Of a stretch of DNA of 64,000 bases, positions 53,315-62,369 are shown piece after piece (position 1 is the first letter of the stretch; each line of letters begins with the position of its first letter). Below the pieces are notes generated by a model. The model saw only the letters and a list, made by a program, of their open reading frames with translations, made no database searches and had not been told where the DNA came from. The stretch comes from Chitinophagales bacterium 65-1. GTDB lineage: Bacteria > Bacteroidota > Bacteroidia > Chitinophagales > Chitinophagaceae. Both the position numbers and the translations under genes were made by a program. Location of the stretch: NCBI GenBank assembly GCA_002050465.1, contig MWYX01000064.1, forward strand, positions 1-64,000, given 5' to 3'.

Positions 53315-54226
53315 TTAATTGATCCAGTCTATTGGATGTAAACAAACCTGTAACAATTTATCCTCTTCACTTCCAGGCTCTGGCTGATAATTATATTCAA
53401 ATCTTACAGTTGGTGGAAGGCTCATTAATATACTTTCTGTTCGGCCGTTTGTTTTTAAACCGAATAATGTTCCCCTGTCGTGAATAAGATTAAACTCAAC
53501 ATACCTTCCTCTTCTTATTTCCTGCCAGTGTTTTTGTTTTTCTCCGAACGGCACATCTTTTCTTCTTATCACAATCGGCAAATATGCATTTAAGAAACAA
53601 TTGGCATTAGCTTGCTGAAAAGCAAACAGGCGTTCTGCATCTTCTTCGTCCTTTGGTCGTTGATAATCGTAAAATACGCCACCAATTCCCCGGGCCTCAT
53701 TATTGCGGTGGTTATTTACAAAATATTCATCGCAATTTTTTTTGAATAAAGCATATAATTCTTCTCCATAATGATCAATGGCTTTTTTTAAACTGCTGTG
53801 AAAATGTTTTGCATCTTCTTCAAATAAATAATATGGAGTAAGATCAGAGCCGCCACCAAACCAGCTATCTATCCTGGTTCCACCAGCATCATATAATTCA
53901 AAATAACGCCAGTTTGCATGCACCGTTGGTGCATAAGGATTTTTTGGATGAAGAACCAGAGAAATACCCGCCGCAAAAAACTTGCTTTCGCTAACATTGA
54001 ATGCCTGTTGCATTGTTTCAGGCAATCTTCCAAAAACCTTTGAAGTATTTACTCCCCCTTTTTCAAAAATATTTCCATTTGAAATGATTCGGGATATTCC
54101 GCCACCACCTTCTTCTCTTTTCCATTCGTCGTTAAGAAATTTTTCTCCATCTAATTCTTCTAAAGCGATACAAATATCATTTTGTAAAGTCTTAATAAAT
54201 TCTATCCAATTTTGTTTGATACTCAT
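53315..54226 (-). CDS. hemF: Oxygen-dependent coproporphyrinogen III oxidase
   Basis: 303 residues. Oxidative decarboxylation of coproporphyrinogen III with oxygen. HPKNPYAPTVHANWRYFEL and SWFGGGSDLTPYYLFEEDA are the family hallmarks, as is GRYVEFNLIHDRGTLFGL. An oxygen-dependent enzyme points to an aerobic lifestyle. No radical-SAM hemN is in the window. It follows hemE after 60 bp that hold an interspersed repeat. Confidence 0.97.
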   Translation of the reverse strand: MSIKQNWIEFIKTLQNDICIALEELDGEKFLNDEWKREEGGGGISRIISNGNIFEKGGVNTSKVFGRLPETMQQAFNVSESKFFAAGISLVLHPKNPYAPTVHANWRYFELYDAGGTRIDSWFGGGSDLTPYYLFEEDAKHFHSSLKKAIDHYGEELYALFKKNCDEYFVNNHRNNEARGIGGVFYDYQRPKDEEDAERLFAFQQANANCFLNAYLPIVIRRKDVPFGEKQKHWQEIRRGRYVEFNLIHDRGTLFGLKTNGRTESILMSLPPTVRFEYNYQPEPGSEEDKLLQVCLHPIDWIN

Positions 54227-54258
54227 ATTCTTTTTTGAACATCAATAAATATTTCCCA

Positions 54259-54293
54259 TTAATCCTCTAATCTCATAAATCATGGTTCAGACA
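54259..54293. repeat. Interspersed repeat, GGTTCAGACA family, covering the hemE stop
   Basis: TTAATCCTCTAATCTCATAA then ATCATGGTTCAGACA. The last 15 bases are identical to 3985-3999. The hemE stop codon (54287-54289, read from TCTGA on the minus strand) lies inside. Confidence 0.7.
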
Positions 54294-55312
54294 TATTCTT
54301 TTACTGCATCCACAAAAGCCTTTGCATTATCTACCGGGATATTAGGAGTTATTCCATGACCAAGATTCACAATGTAATTCTGTACTCCAAAAGCTTCAAT
54401 CATTTCTTTAACTGCTTTTTTAATTTCAGGGATCGGTAATAATAATTTTGCAGGATCGAAATTCCCCTGTAAGGTGACATTATTATTAGTTAATTCTCTT
54501 GCATATTGTGGAGAGATGCACCAGTCAATTCCCAATCCAGAAGCATTACTGTTGCTCAGATCTTCTAATGCATACCAGCTTCCTTTAGGAAATAAAATTA
54601 CAGGAGCATTATCCTTTAGTGCATCAGCAATTTGTATAAGATATGGTTGTGCAAAGGTTTTAAAATCCTTAGGGCTCAAACATCCGCTCCAGCTATCAAA
54701 GACCTGTACAACATCAGCACCAGCTTTGGTTTGCGCTTTTAGGTATTTTATAGTGATGTCAGTTATTTTTTGTAATAACAGATGAGCCAGTTGTGGTTGC
54801 GTAAAACAAAATTGCTTAGCTTTTTCCCATGTCTTGTTCCCTTTGCCTTCAACCATATAACAAAGAATTGTAAATGGCGCTCCTGCAAAGCCAATAAGGG
54901 GAACCCTTCCATTCAATTCCTCTTTAATAAGGGTCAATGCTTTCATTACGTAACTTAAACCCTCTTCAATATTGTCAGTTACCAGGGCATCAATATCTTT
55001 TTGATTCTTGATTACATTTGGTAAATACGGTCCTTTTCCTTCTTCCATTAAAACCTCAGTACCCATTGCCTGTGGAATAACCAAAATATCTGAAAAAATA
55101 ATTGCAGCATCTACACCAATCTGATTAATAGGTTGGAGAGTAATCTCACAAGCAAGTTCCGGCGTTTGTACACGTGTAAAAAAATCATACTTAGCTTTTA
55201 GCTTCATATAATCAGGCAAATATCTTCCTGCCTGCCGCATCATCCATACAGGTGGCCGCTCCACTTTTTCCTTTCTTAATGCTCTTAATAATAAATCATT
55301 CTTCAATTGCAT
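54287..55312 (-). CDS. hemE: Uroporphyrinogen decarboxylase
   Basis: 341 residues. Turns uroporphyrinogen III into coproporphyrinogen [20 protein letters not shown] holds the substrate-binding arginine motif and [12 protein letters not shown] the conserved Asp. [16 protein letters not shown] and [14 protein letters not shown] are also typical. Its stop codon lies inside an interspersed repeat, so the C-terminus was trimmed or extended. It starts 1 bp after the hemD stop. Confidence 0.97.
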   Translation of the reverse strand: MQLKNDLLLRALRKEKVERPPVWMMRQAGRYLPDYMKLKAKYDFFTRVQTPELACEITLQPINQIGVDAAIIFSDILVIPQAMGTEVLMEEGKGPYLPNVIKNQKDIDALVTDNIEEGLSYVMKALTLIKEELNGRVPLIGFAGAPFTILCYMVEGKGNKTWEKAKQFCFTQPQLAHLLLQKITDITIKYLKAQTKAGADVVQVFDSWSGCLSPKDFKTFAQPYLIQIADALKDNAPVILFPKGSWYALEDLSNSNASGLGIDWCISPQYARELTNNNVTLQGNFDPAKLLLPIPEIKKAVKEMIEAFGVQNYIVNLGHGITPNIPVDNAKAFVDAVKEYV

Positions 55313-55313
55313 G

Positions 55314-56030
55314 CTAAACAGTTTTGGCGATGCTGAAATGCGTTATCACCTGATCGATCAGGTTTTCCTGTCCGGGTGTTTCAGCGGTTATTATTTCTCT
55401 TGTCACATGCTGAAGAATTGAATCAGCTGTTGTTTTTCCTACAGCAAAAACCTGTATCTCTTCGTTAAGTTTATTTAAACTGAAATAACTTTTTACTGCA
55501 CTCGGACTGAAAAATAAAATGCCATCATAATTTTTTCTTGACATCTTTTGCGGAGTTTCTAATGTTTCATAAACAATTATTTCTTCCACCTCACGTCCTT
55601 CAGCTTTTAATTTATTTGGCAATTCTTCTCTGCGTTGATTGCCGCAAAAGAAATACACTTTTTTTATTTCCTCATCATCCAAAATAACACTGCCAAGATC
55701 TTCTGCATTGTCTGCTATGCCTGCAATTCTCTCTGCTCCAAATATTTTTTCAGCTGTTTTTTTTGTGGCTTGTCCTGTGCAAAATATTTTCCATGGTAAT
55801 TCAGTATTTACAATTTGATCAAATGCCAATGCTGCATTTTTGCTTGTAAAAACAGCGGTAATACTTTGTTGCAAAAAACCTCTTAAAATATTTTTTAACA
55901 CATCATCTTTTATAGGTTCTGTTCTGATAAAAGGAAGCTCATCAATTTCAATATCATTTAAAGAAGCCTTATCAATAGCTTCCTGGCTTAATGCTTTTGT
56001 GCTTAATATTTTCAGCTTAGCTTTTTTCAT
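55314..56030 (-). CDS. hemD: Uroporphyrinogen-III synthase
   Basis: 238 residues. Closes and inverts ring D of the linear tetrapyrrole made by HemC. The family is poorly conserved. [24 protein letters not shown] and [13 protein letters not shown] are the recognisable pieces. Its place between hemC (14-bp overlap) and hemE (1 bp) supports the call strongly. Confidence 0.93.
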   Translation of the reverse strand: MKKAKLKILSTKALSQEAIDKASLNDIEIDELPFIRTEPIKDDVLKNILRGFLQQSITAVFTSKNAALAFDQIVNTELPWKIFCTGQATKKTAEKIFGAERIAGIADNAEDLGSVILDDEEIKKVYFFCGNQRREELPNKLKAEGREVEEIIVYETLETPQKMSRKNYDGILFFSPSAVKSYFSLNKLNEEIQVFAVGKTTADSILQHVTREIITAETPGQENLIDQVITHFSIAKTV

Positions 56031-57042
56031 TTCTGATGGCCTGAATTATGTTTTGCGCGGTTGGGTTTTTTAATATTTCCTGTGCTGCATCAATGCCTAC
56101 CTGTCCGCAGATTTCTATAGGAATTCTCTTTTCAATCTCAATTAAATCACTCCCATCTGGGCTACAAATGTTGCCTTTAAAAATTATTTTAGTACCTCTT
56201 ACTTTTGCCAATGCACTTATTGGTGTAGAACATCCTCCGAGCAACGTACGTAAAAATTCTCTTTCAAGCTTTGTACATAATGCTGTATTTGCATCATTAA
56301 ATTTTTGACAGATTTCAAAAGACATTGAATCATCTTCTCTGCAAACTGCCATTATTGCTCCCTGTGCAGGAGCAGGCAGCATCCAATCAAGGTCAACAGA
56401 ATTTTCAGGACGAAGATTTATTCTTTCTAAACCTGCTGCAGCAAAGATGGCACCATGCCAGTTGCTTTCTTTTAATTTGCGCAGCCGGGTATTAATATTA
56501 CCTCTAAGATTTTCAATTTTATCTTCTTTGTTTCTATTTAACCATTGAGCAATGCGCCGGATAGAACTGGTGCCAATGATAACCTGCTCCGTTTCTCCCT
56601 CTTTATATTTTTTTCTTAAAGGAATAACAAGATGACTAACTGTATCTCTTCTACCTCCACCACTTGACCACAAAAAACTATCTCTTAAAAGCCTACCTTC
56701 AGTAACAGCAAGGTCTGGATGCAGTACCAAAATGTCTTTATGTGAACCTCTCTTTAATACTGCCGCCTGTTTAATTCCCTTTGCCAATTGTGTGGGTACA
56801 TCCTTCATTGAGTGAACTGCTATATCAATTTTTTTTTTGAGAAGAGCAGCATCCAGTGTTTTTGTAAAAATTCCCTGCACACCCAATTCATACAAAGGAG
56901 TAACAGTATCAACATCACCTTCGCTTTTTATGTACACTAATTCTGATTCAACACCATTTTCTTTTAAAAGATTTTGAACCTGTGTTGCCTGCCAAACAGC
57001 CAATTCACTTTCACGAGTACCTATTTTAAGAATTTGCTTCAT
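56017..57042 (-). CDS. hemC: Hydroxymethylbilane synthase (porphobilinogen deaminase)
   Basis: 341 residues, some 30-35 more than usual. IGTRESELAVWQATQVQ, IAVHSMKDVPTQL, GTSSIRRIAQWLNR, NLRGNINTRLRKL and the cofactor cysteine C271 in LLGGCSTPIS are intact. The extra length lies at about residues 112-150, between LHPDLAV and QVIIGTSS, a surface loop by family comparison. Starts 17 bp inside hemA and ends 14 bp inside hemD. Confidence 0.96.
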   Translation of the reverse strand: MKQILKIGTRESELAVWQATQVQNLLKENGVESELVYIKSEGDVDTVTPLYELGVQGIFTKTLDAALLKKKIDIAVHSMKDVPTQLAKGIKQAAVLKRGSHKDILVLHPDLAVTEGRLLRDSFLWSSGGGRRDTVSHLVIPLRKKYKEGETEQVIIGTSSIRRIAQWLNRNKEDKIENLRGNINTRLRKLKESNWHGAIFAAAGLERINLRPENSVDLDWMLPAPAQGAIMAVCREDDSMSFEICQKFNDANTALCTKLEREFLRTLLGGCSTPISALAKVRGTKIIFKGNICSPDGSDLIEIEKRIPIEICGQVGIDAAQEILKNPTAQNIIQAIRNEKS

Positions 57043-58237
57043 AATCAGGATGGAGATGAGTATTTAAAGCATGTATATACAAGCATCCTTTGTTGTTTTC
57101 TGTTTTTAATTGTAAAGCGAGAGATGAAACTGTTTTATGTATTTTTTCTTTGTTACTAATAGAGGCTTTTTCAATTACCAGTTCATTCAAATGCAATTTC
57201 ATTTTGCGCAGAACAGGATTATTCGCCTGCAATACACACCATTCTTTTAGTTCCTCGATAGTGTCATCAATAATTTGTAATGCTTTTGGAATTTCCGCTT
57301 TCCGCTTGTCAATTGTTTTATTAAGAATGGCAGAGATTTCATCTACATTCATTAATTCTGTTCCCGGTATATTTTTCACTGCAGGATCAACATTCTGCGG
57401 AATGGATAAATCTAAAATCAATCTGGATTTTTCTTCAATAAAAAATGAAGGAAGTATAGAATACGATTCTGATGAGGTGCTAACAATAACTACATCTGCC
57501 TGGTTAACTGCCCCGGGCAAATCTTTATAGTTAATAAAGCCGGCATTACATTTTTTTGCAAGCTCAGCTGCTTTTTCATCTGTGCGGTTACAAAATATTA
57601 AATTGCATCCGTGCAGGTAAGTAGTAAGATTTGTAGCTACATTGTTACCGAATTTCCCTGTACCAAAAAGAAGTATTTTTTTATTTCTAATATCAGGGAT
57701 CTTTTCTTTAATTATTTCAATTGCGGCATAAGAAACCGATACAGTACCTGAACTTAGCTTCGTTTCTGTTTTAATTTTTTTTGAAGATTCTATTGCAAAA
57801 TTTATAATTCTTTCCAAAAAATTATTGATACAGTGGTGTTGTTTTGCAAATTTTGCAGCCATTTTCAGCTGAGATAAAATTTCATGATCGCCTATTATCT
57901 GAGAATCGATGCCTGCAGCCATCTTAAATAGATGTTCTACGGCTTTTATACCAGTATGAGTATATCCCTGCTCTACGAAATCCTTTATTCTACCCTGTGT
58001 ATGAAGACATAATAATTCTATAAGTTCCTGCGGAGAAGAAGTAATACCATAAATTTCAGTGCGGTTACAGGTTGATAAAACAAAAGCCCCCGGAATATGC
58101 TTTTTCACAACTTCATTTAATAACTGATCACATTGTTCGGTGGTCAAAGAAAACTTCCCTCTTACAATTACATCACTCTTGCGATAATTGATACCGGCAA
58201 TACAAAAATCAGGAAGATCGTTATGGATATTGATCAT
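57026..58237 (-). CDS. hemA: Glutamyl-tRNA reductase
   Basis: 403 residues. First C5-pathway step, from glutamyl-tRNA to glutamate-1-semialdehyde. VLSTCNRTEIYGI carries the catalytic cysteine. LFGTGKFGNNVATNL is the NADPH loop and FLERIINFAIESSKKIKTET the linker helix. The C-terminal dimerisation domain is present. It heads the seven-gene minus-strand heme operon and diverges from hemH. Confidence 0.96.
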   Translation of the reverse strand: MINIHNDLPDFCIAGINYRKSDVIVRGKFSLTTEQCDQLLNEVVKKHIPGAFVLSTCNRTEIYGITSSPQELIELLCLHTQGRIKDFVEQGYTHTGIKAVEHLFKMAAGIDSQIIGDHEILSQLKMAAKFAKQHHCINNFLERIINFAIESSKKIKTETKLSSGTVSVSYAAIEIIKEKIPDIRNKKILLFGTGKFGNNVATNLTTYLHGCNLIFCNRTDEKAAELAKKCNAGFINYKDLPGAVNQADVVIVSTSSESYSILPSFFIEEKSRLILDLSIPQNVDPAVKNIPGTELMNVDEISAILNKTIDKRKAEIPKALQIIDDTIEELKEWCVLQANNPVLRKMKLHLNELVIEKASISNKEKIHKTVSSLALQLKTENNKGCLYIHALNTHLHPDYEANS

Positions 58238-58251
58238 TACTTATATAAAAG

Positions 58252-58259
58252 CAAAAATA
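58252..58259 (-). promoter_or_regulatory. Probable hemA operon promoter core
   Basis: On the minus strand TATTTTTG fits TAnnTTTG and ends 15 bp before the hemA start, so the leader would be very short. Confidence 0.55.
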
Positions 58260-58374
58260 TTTGCACTGAAAGCGGGAATAGTCATTGTTAAGTCATAAAA
58301 CTTTTATTCGGTAAATATTTGGTCTGAAATGGACGAATTATTATCTGAACGGGCATTAATTGTTTTTGCCCTGT

Positions 58375-58382
58375 TACATTTG
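58375..58382 (+). promoter_or_regulatory. Probable hemH promoter core
   Basis: TACATTTG fits TAnnTTTG, 14 bp before the hemH start. With the hemA promoter it lies in a 158-bp divergent region, so both could be co-regulated. Confidence 0.5.
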
Positions 58383-58395
58383 CAAATATTTTTAA

Positions 58396-59448
58396 ATGAT
58401 GTCAATAATTAAAAGAGGAGTTATTTTAATGAATTTGGGTTCCCCTGATTCAACTGAAGTAAAAGATGTAAAAAAATATCTTAACCAGTTTTTGATGGAT
58501 GAACGTGTGATCGATTATCCGTATTTATTAAGGTTATTATTAGTTAAAGGAATTATAACTCCAAGGCGGGCACCTAAATCTGCAGAGGCATACAAAACTA
58601 TATGGACAAAAGAAGGTTCACCATTGGTAGTTTTCACAAAGAAATTACAGCAGGCTTTGCAGAATGAAATAGAAGAGCCTGTTGAAATAGCAATGCGCTA
58701 CGGCAATCCATCACCTGAAGCGGCTTTTGAAGCAATATTGAAAAGAGAAGCCGGCATTGAAGAAGTGATCGCTTTGCCGCTTTACCCACATTATGCAATG
58801 AGCAGCTATGAAACTGCTGTAGAGTATGCATGGGAAATCTATAAAAAGAAAAAATATTCTTTTAAGCTCACATTTATAAAACCATTTTATAAAGAGGAGA
58901 ATTATTTGCATGCACTTGCAGAAAATATCAAACCATATTTAGAAAAAGAATACGACCATCTTTTATTTAGCTATCATGGTGTTCCGGGCAGGCATATCCG
59001 CAAGAGCGATGTAACACAGGGCCATTGTTTGAAAACAGATAACTGTTGCGAAGTAGCTTCGCATGCACATGAATTTTGTTATCGCCACCAGGTAATAACT
59101 ACAACCAAATTAGTAACAGATGCTTTGAATATTCCCAAAAGCAAATACAGCATTTCTTTTCAGTCACGGTTAGGGAAAGGATGGCTTACACCTTTTACTG
59201 ATATTCGGTTACACGAATTGCCTGCCGAGGGAATTAAAAAATTATTGGTTGTATGCCCGGCCTTTGTAAGCGATTGCCTTGAGACCTTAGAGGAAATAGC
59301 AGAAAGAGGAAAAGATATTTTTATGAAAGCAGCTGGCGAATCTTATGAAATGATACCATGTCTCAATACGAATCCATTATGGGTAAAAACAATTGAGAGT
59401 TATATACAAAGTATTAAAGAAGAGAAAACTGAAATGGTATTACGTTAA
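58396..59448 (+). CDS. hemH: Ferrochelatase
   Basis: 350 residues. Inserts Fe(II) into the porphyrin. GVILMNLGSPDSTEVKDVKKYL at the N-terminus, FSYHGVPGRHIRK with the catalytic His and SFQSRLGKGWLTPFTD are diagnostic. CLKTDNCCEVASHAHEFC gives four closely spaced cysteines, which could be a metal or Fe–S site. ATG at 58399 is an equal start choice. It is followed after 9 bp by hemJ. Confidence 0.96.
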   Translation: MMSIIKRGVILMNLGSPDSTEVKDVKKYLNQFLMDERVIDYPYLLRLLLVKGIITPRRAPKSAEAYKTIWTKEGSPLVVFTKKLQQALQNEIEEPVEIAMRYGNPSPEAAFEAILKREAGIEEVIALPLYPHYAMSSYETAVEYAWEIYKKKKYSFKLTFIKPFYKEENYLHALAENIKPYLEKEYDHLLFSYHGVPGRHIRKSDVTQGHCLKTDNCCEVASHAHEFCYRHQVITTTKLVTDALNIPKSKYSISFQSRLGKGWLTPFTDIRLHELPAEGIKKLLVVCPAFVSDCLETLEEIAERGKDIFMKAAGESYEMIPCLNTNPLWVKTIESYIQSIKEEKTEMVLR

Positions 59449-59457
59449 TTCATCAAC

Positions 59458-59988
59458 ATGTATTTCTACATAAAAGCCTTGCATATAATTTTTGTTGTAA
59501 CCTGGTTCAGCGGGTTGTTTTATATAGTAAGATTGTTTGTATACAGTGCAGAAGCCAATATAAAACCTGAACCGGAGAGGGCAATACTACTGAAACAATT
59601 CAGCATAATGCAAAAGCGACTCTGGTATGGTATTACATGGCCTTCTGCTATACTTACATTGATCTTTGGAGGGTGGCTTTGGTATTTATATTACAGTTTA
59701 CCCACATGGCTTTTGGTTAAGCTTTGTTTTGTGGCGGCTTTATTTTTATATCATCTTTCGTTGCATACAATTTTTAAGCAGCAGGCAAAAGGTTTTTTTA
59801 AATATACTTCACAGCAATTACGTGCATGGAATGAAATGGCGACGTTATTTTTAATCTCAATAGTTATGCTGGCCGTGGTAAAACAAATGCTTAGTGTGGT
59901 ATGGGCAATTGCAGGGCTGATTGTATTTGCAATTATACTAATGACTGCAATAAGACTATATAAAAAGATCAGGGAAAGCAAACAGTAA
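59458..59988 (+). CDS. hemJ: HemJ-type protoporphyrinogen oxidase
   Basis: 176 residues with four hydrophobic helices. MYFYIKALHIIFVVTWFSGLF contains the conserved His, and KQFSIMQKRLWYGITWPSAI and LWYLYYSLPTWLLVKL are family blocks. HemJ oxidises protoporphyrinogen IX in the membrane and replaces HemG/HemY. No hemG or hemY is seen, so HemJ completes the pathway between hemF and hemH. It follows hemH by 9 bp. Confidence 0.9.
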   Translation: MYFYIKALHIIFVVTWFSGLFYIVRLFVYSAEANIKPEPERAILLKQFSIMQKRLWYGITWPSAILTLIFGGWLWYLYYSLPTWLLVKLCFVAALFLYHLSLHTIFKQQAKGFFKYTSQQLRAWNEMATLFLISIVMLAVVKQMLSVVWAIAGLIVFAIILMTAIRLYKKIRESKQ

Positions 59989-60136
59989 TTTTTTATTTTA
60001 CATTTTATAATGAATAAAATATTAAAATTCCCCTGTTAGCATAGTCTTTTATCTTTCAAAATTATCTATAGTTGTAGAATTCCTTCTTTCGTAAAATTCT
60101 TTTCCCATTATCGCAACTAACTTTTTTGCTGCAGGT

Positions 60137-60144
60137 TATTTTTG
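60137..60144 (+). promoter_or_regulatory. Probable promoter core of the TonB-dependent receptor gene
   Basis: TATTTTTG fits TAnnTTTG, 23 bp before the start codon. Confidence 0.5.
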
Positions 60145-60167
60145 CAACTTATAAATAATTGTGATTA

Positions 60168-62366
60168 ATGAAGTATAGATTTTTATGCATGATTGGTTTG
60201 TTAACTGCTGCAAATGCCATTGCCCAGGCGCCTGAGAAAAAACAACTGGATACATTACATTTAAATTATTTACCTGAAATAACGGTGGTGGGGCGAGGCA
60301 GTAAAAGTGACTATCAACAAATGCCTGAAATTGTTGGTACAAATATTTATGCGGGAAAAAAATCATCATTGATCGTACTTGATAATGTTCAGGGGAATGT
60401 TGTTACAAATACTATGCGTCAGGTATTAGCCAAAGTGCCGGGAATACATATTTGGGAAAGCGACCCGAGTGGTATCCAGATAGGTATTGCTGCAAGAGGG
60501 TTAAGCCCTAACCGCAGCTGGGAATTTAACGTTCGCCAAAATGGATATGATATTGCCGCTGATCCATTTGGATATCCGGAGGCATATTATAATCCACAAT
60601 TACAGGCTGTACAAAGAATTGAAATTGTAAGAGGACAGGGATCATTGCAATACGGGCCGCAGTTCGGGGGCTTGGTAAACTATATTTTGCGAAATGGTAG
60701 TGAAATCAATAAAAAATTTGAGGTTGAAACACAGCAAACAATAGGTAGCAATGCATTATTTAATAGTTACAATGCTATAGGAGGCAAAACCAAAAAAGTA
60801 AATTATTATTCTTTTTTCGATCATCGAAATGGTAAAGGATGGAGAGAAAACAGTAAATATTTTACAAATGCCGGATTTGGAACAATCACCTATAATTTCA
60901 CACCTAAGCTTTCTTTAACTGCAGAAGTTATGCATTCGCATATTCGCAGTCAGCAGTCAGGAGGTTTAACCGATTCACTTTTTAACATCAATGCAAAAGA
61001 AAGTTTTCGTAGCCGTAACTGGTTTGATATTACCTGGACAAATCCTGCTATAACAGTTACTAATAAGATGAGTGAAAAGGCCCGATGGACAACAAAATTA
61101 TTTGCAACGATTGGAGACAGGAATAGTGTAGGCTTTACCCCATCTATCACAACAAAGGACAGCATTAACTCTTTAACAGGTGAATACAACAACAGGGTTT
61201 TAAACCTTGATCAATACAGAAATTTTGGATTGGAGAGCCGTATAATAACAGATTATCTATTAGGCAAGATGAATAATACTCTTTCAGGCGGTATTCGTTT
61301 TTATACAGGAATCACGCATAGAAAAGCAGATGGCAAAGGAACAACAGGAACAGGATATGATATGACCGTAATTGGAAATTATCCCCGTGATATAAATTTT
61401 AAATCAAGAAATGCTGCTGCATTTATAGAAAACATTTTCAGGCTAACACCCAAATTAATACTTATACCGGGTCTGCGATTTGAATGGCTGGAAGGCTCTG
61501 CCTCAGGTCGTAATGGTTTTACATCAGGCGGAGTCGGCATTATATTGCAGAATATAAAACGGAGCCGGAACTTTTTGCTTGCAGGAATAGGTGCTGAGTA
61601 TCATGTAACAAAAGGAACAGAGATCTATGCTAATATTTCGGAGGCTTATCGGCCAATTCAATTTGCAAATCTCCAGGCTCCTCCAACAACAGATCTAATA
61701 GATCCAAACCTTAAGGATGCCAAAGGGTATAATGCTGACCTGGGTTATCGCGGCAAGGTGAGCAATTTTCTTCAATTTGATATAAGCAGCTTTTATCTTG
61801 AATACAATAATCGGGTGGGAACAATTACGCCTGCCGGTGCAACGTATCGCCTGGTTACTAATGTGGGAAACAGTACCAGCAAAGGTTTAGAAGGATATGC
61901 TGAGGTGAATATAATTAAAGCTTTATCTGAATCAAAAAATACAGATTTCATTTTATTTGGCTCATACAGTTATACAGATGCTAAATATAGTGCTGATCAT
62001 AAGGATGCTGCCACAAAAGGTAAGAGGGTTGAAAATGCGCCAGAAAATATTTTCAGAGGCGGAATGTCTTTCGGCTATAAAAACTTTTTACTTACCGGCC
62101 AGTTAAGTTATGTGGGCAAAACTTTCAGCGATGCAAATAATACTGTGCAATCTGTTGCCAATGGTCAAACCGGTTTAATTCCTGCTTACTCTATAACTGA
62201 TGTTACAGCTAAGTATAAGTTTAGCAAAAACCTGAACATAAAAGGCGGAATTAATAATCTTTTTGATGAAAGATATTTTACACGCCGTGCAGCAGGCTAT
62301 CCTGGTCCGGGATTATTACCCGGAGACGCCAGAAATTTCTTTATAACTATAGGAGCTAAGTTGTAA
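60168..62366 (+). CDS. TonB-dependent outer-membrane receptor, FecA/siderophore-like
   Basis: 732 residues with a signal peptide ending at ANAIAQA. The plug domain has NVVTNTMRQVLAKVPGIHIWE and IAARGLSPNRSWEFNVRQNG, then IEIVRGQGSLQYGPQFGGLVNY. The barrel ends with NNLFDERYFTRRAAGYPGPG and GDARNFFITIGAKL. There is no carboxypeptidase-like leader, so it is not a SusC. It resembles iron(III)-dicitrate or siderophore receptors. It converges, almost touching, with an AraC regulator gene, and follows the heme genes, so iron or heme uptake is likely. Confidence 0.88.
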   Translation: MKYRFLCMIGLLTAANAIAQAPEKKQLDTLHLNYLPEITVVGRGSKSDYQQMPEIVGTNIYAGKKSSLIVLDNVQGNVVTNTMRQVLAKVPGIHIWESDPSGIQIGIAARGLSPNRSWEFNVRQNGYDIAADPFGYPEAYYNPQLQAVQRIEIVRGQGSLQYGPQFGGLVNYILRNGSEINKKFEVETQQTIGSNALFNSYNAIGGKTKKVNYYSFFDHRNGKGWRENSKYFTNAGFGTITYNFTPKLSLTAEVMHSHIRSQQSGGLTDSLFNINAKESFRSRNWFDITWTNPAITVTNKMSEKARWTTKLFATIGDRNSVGFTPSITTKDSINSLTGEYNNRVLNLDQYRNFGLESRIITDYLLGKMNNTLSGGIRFYTGITHRKADGKGTTGTGYDMTVIGNYPRDINFKSRNAAAFIENIFRLTPKLILIPGLRFEWLEGSASGRNGFTSGGVGIILQNIKRSRNFLLAGIGAEYHVTKGTEIYANISEAYRPIQFANLQAPPTTDLIDPNLKDAKGYNADLGYRGKVSNFLQFDISSFYLEYNNRVGTITPAGATYRLVTNVGNSTSKGLEGYAEVNIIKALSESKNTDFILFGSYSYTDAKYSADHKDAATKGKRVENAPENIFRGGMSFGYKNFLLTGQLSYVGKTFSDANNTVQSVANGQTGLIPAYSITDVTAKYKFSKNLNIKGGINNLFDERYFTRRAAGYPGPGLLPGDARNFFITIGAKL

Positions 62367-62369
62367 GTA

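Noticed and set aside
57090-57530. 146-residue plus-strand ORF with many Ser and Phe
   Set aside because: Antisense to hemA, without a plausible start context or family match.
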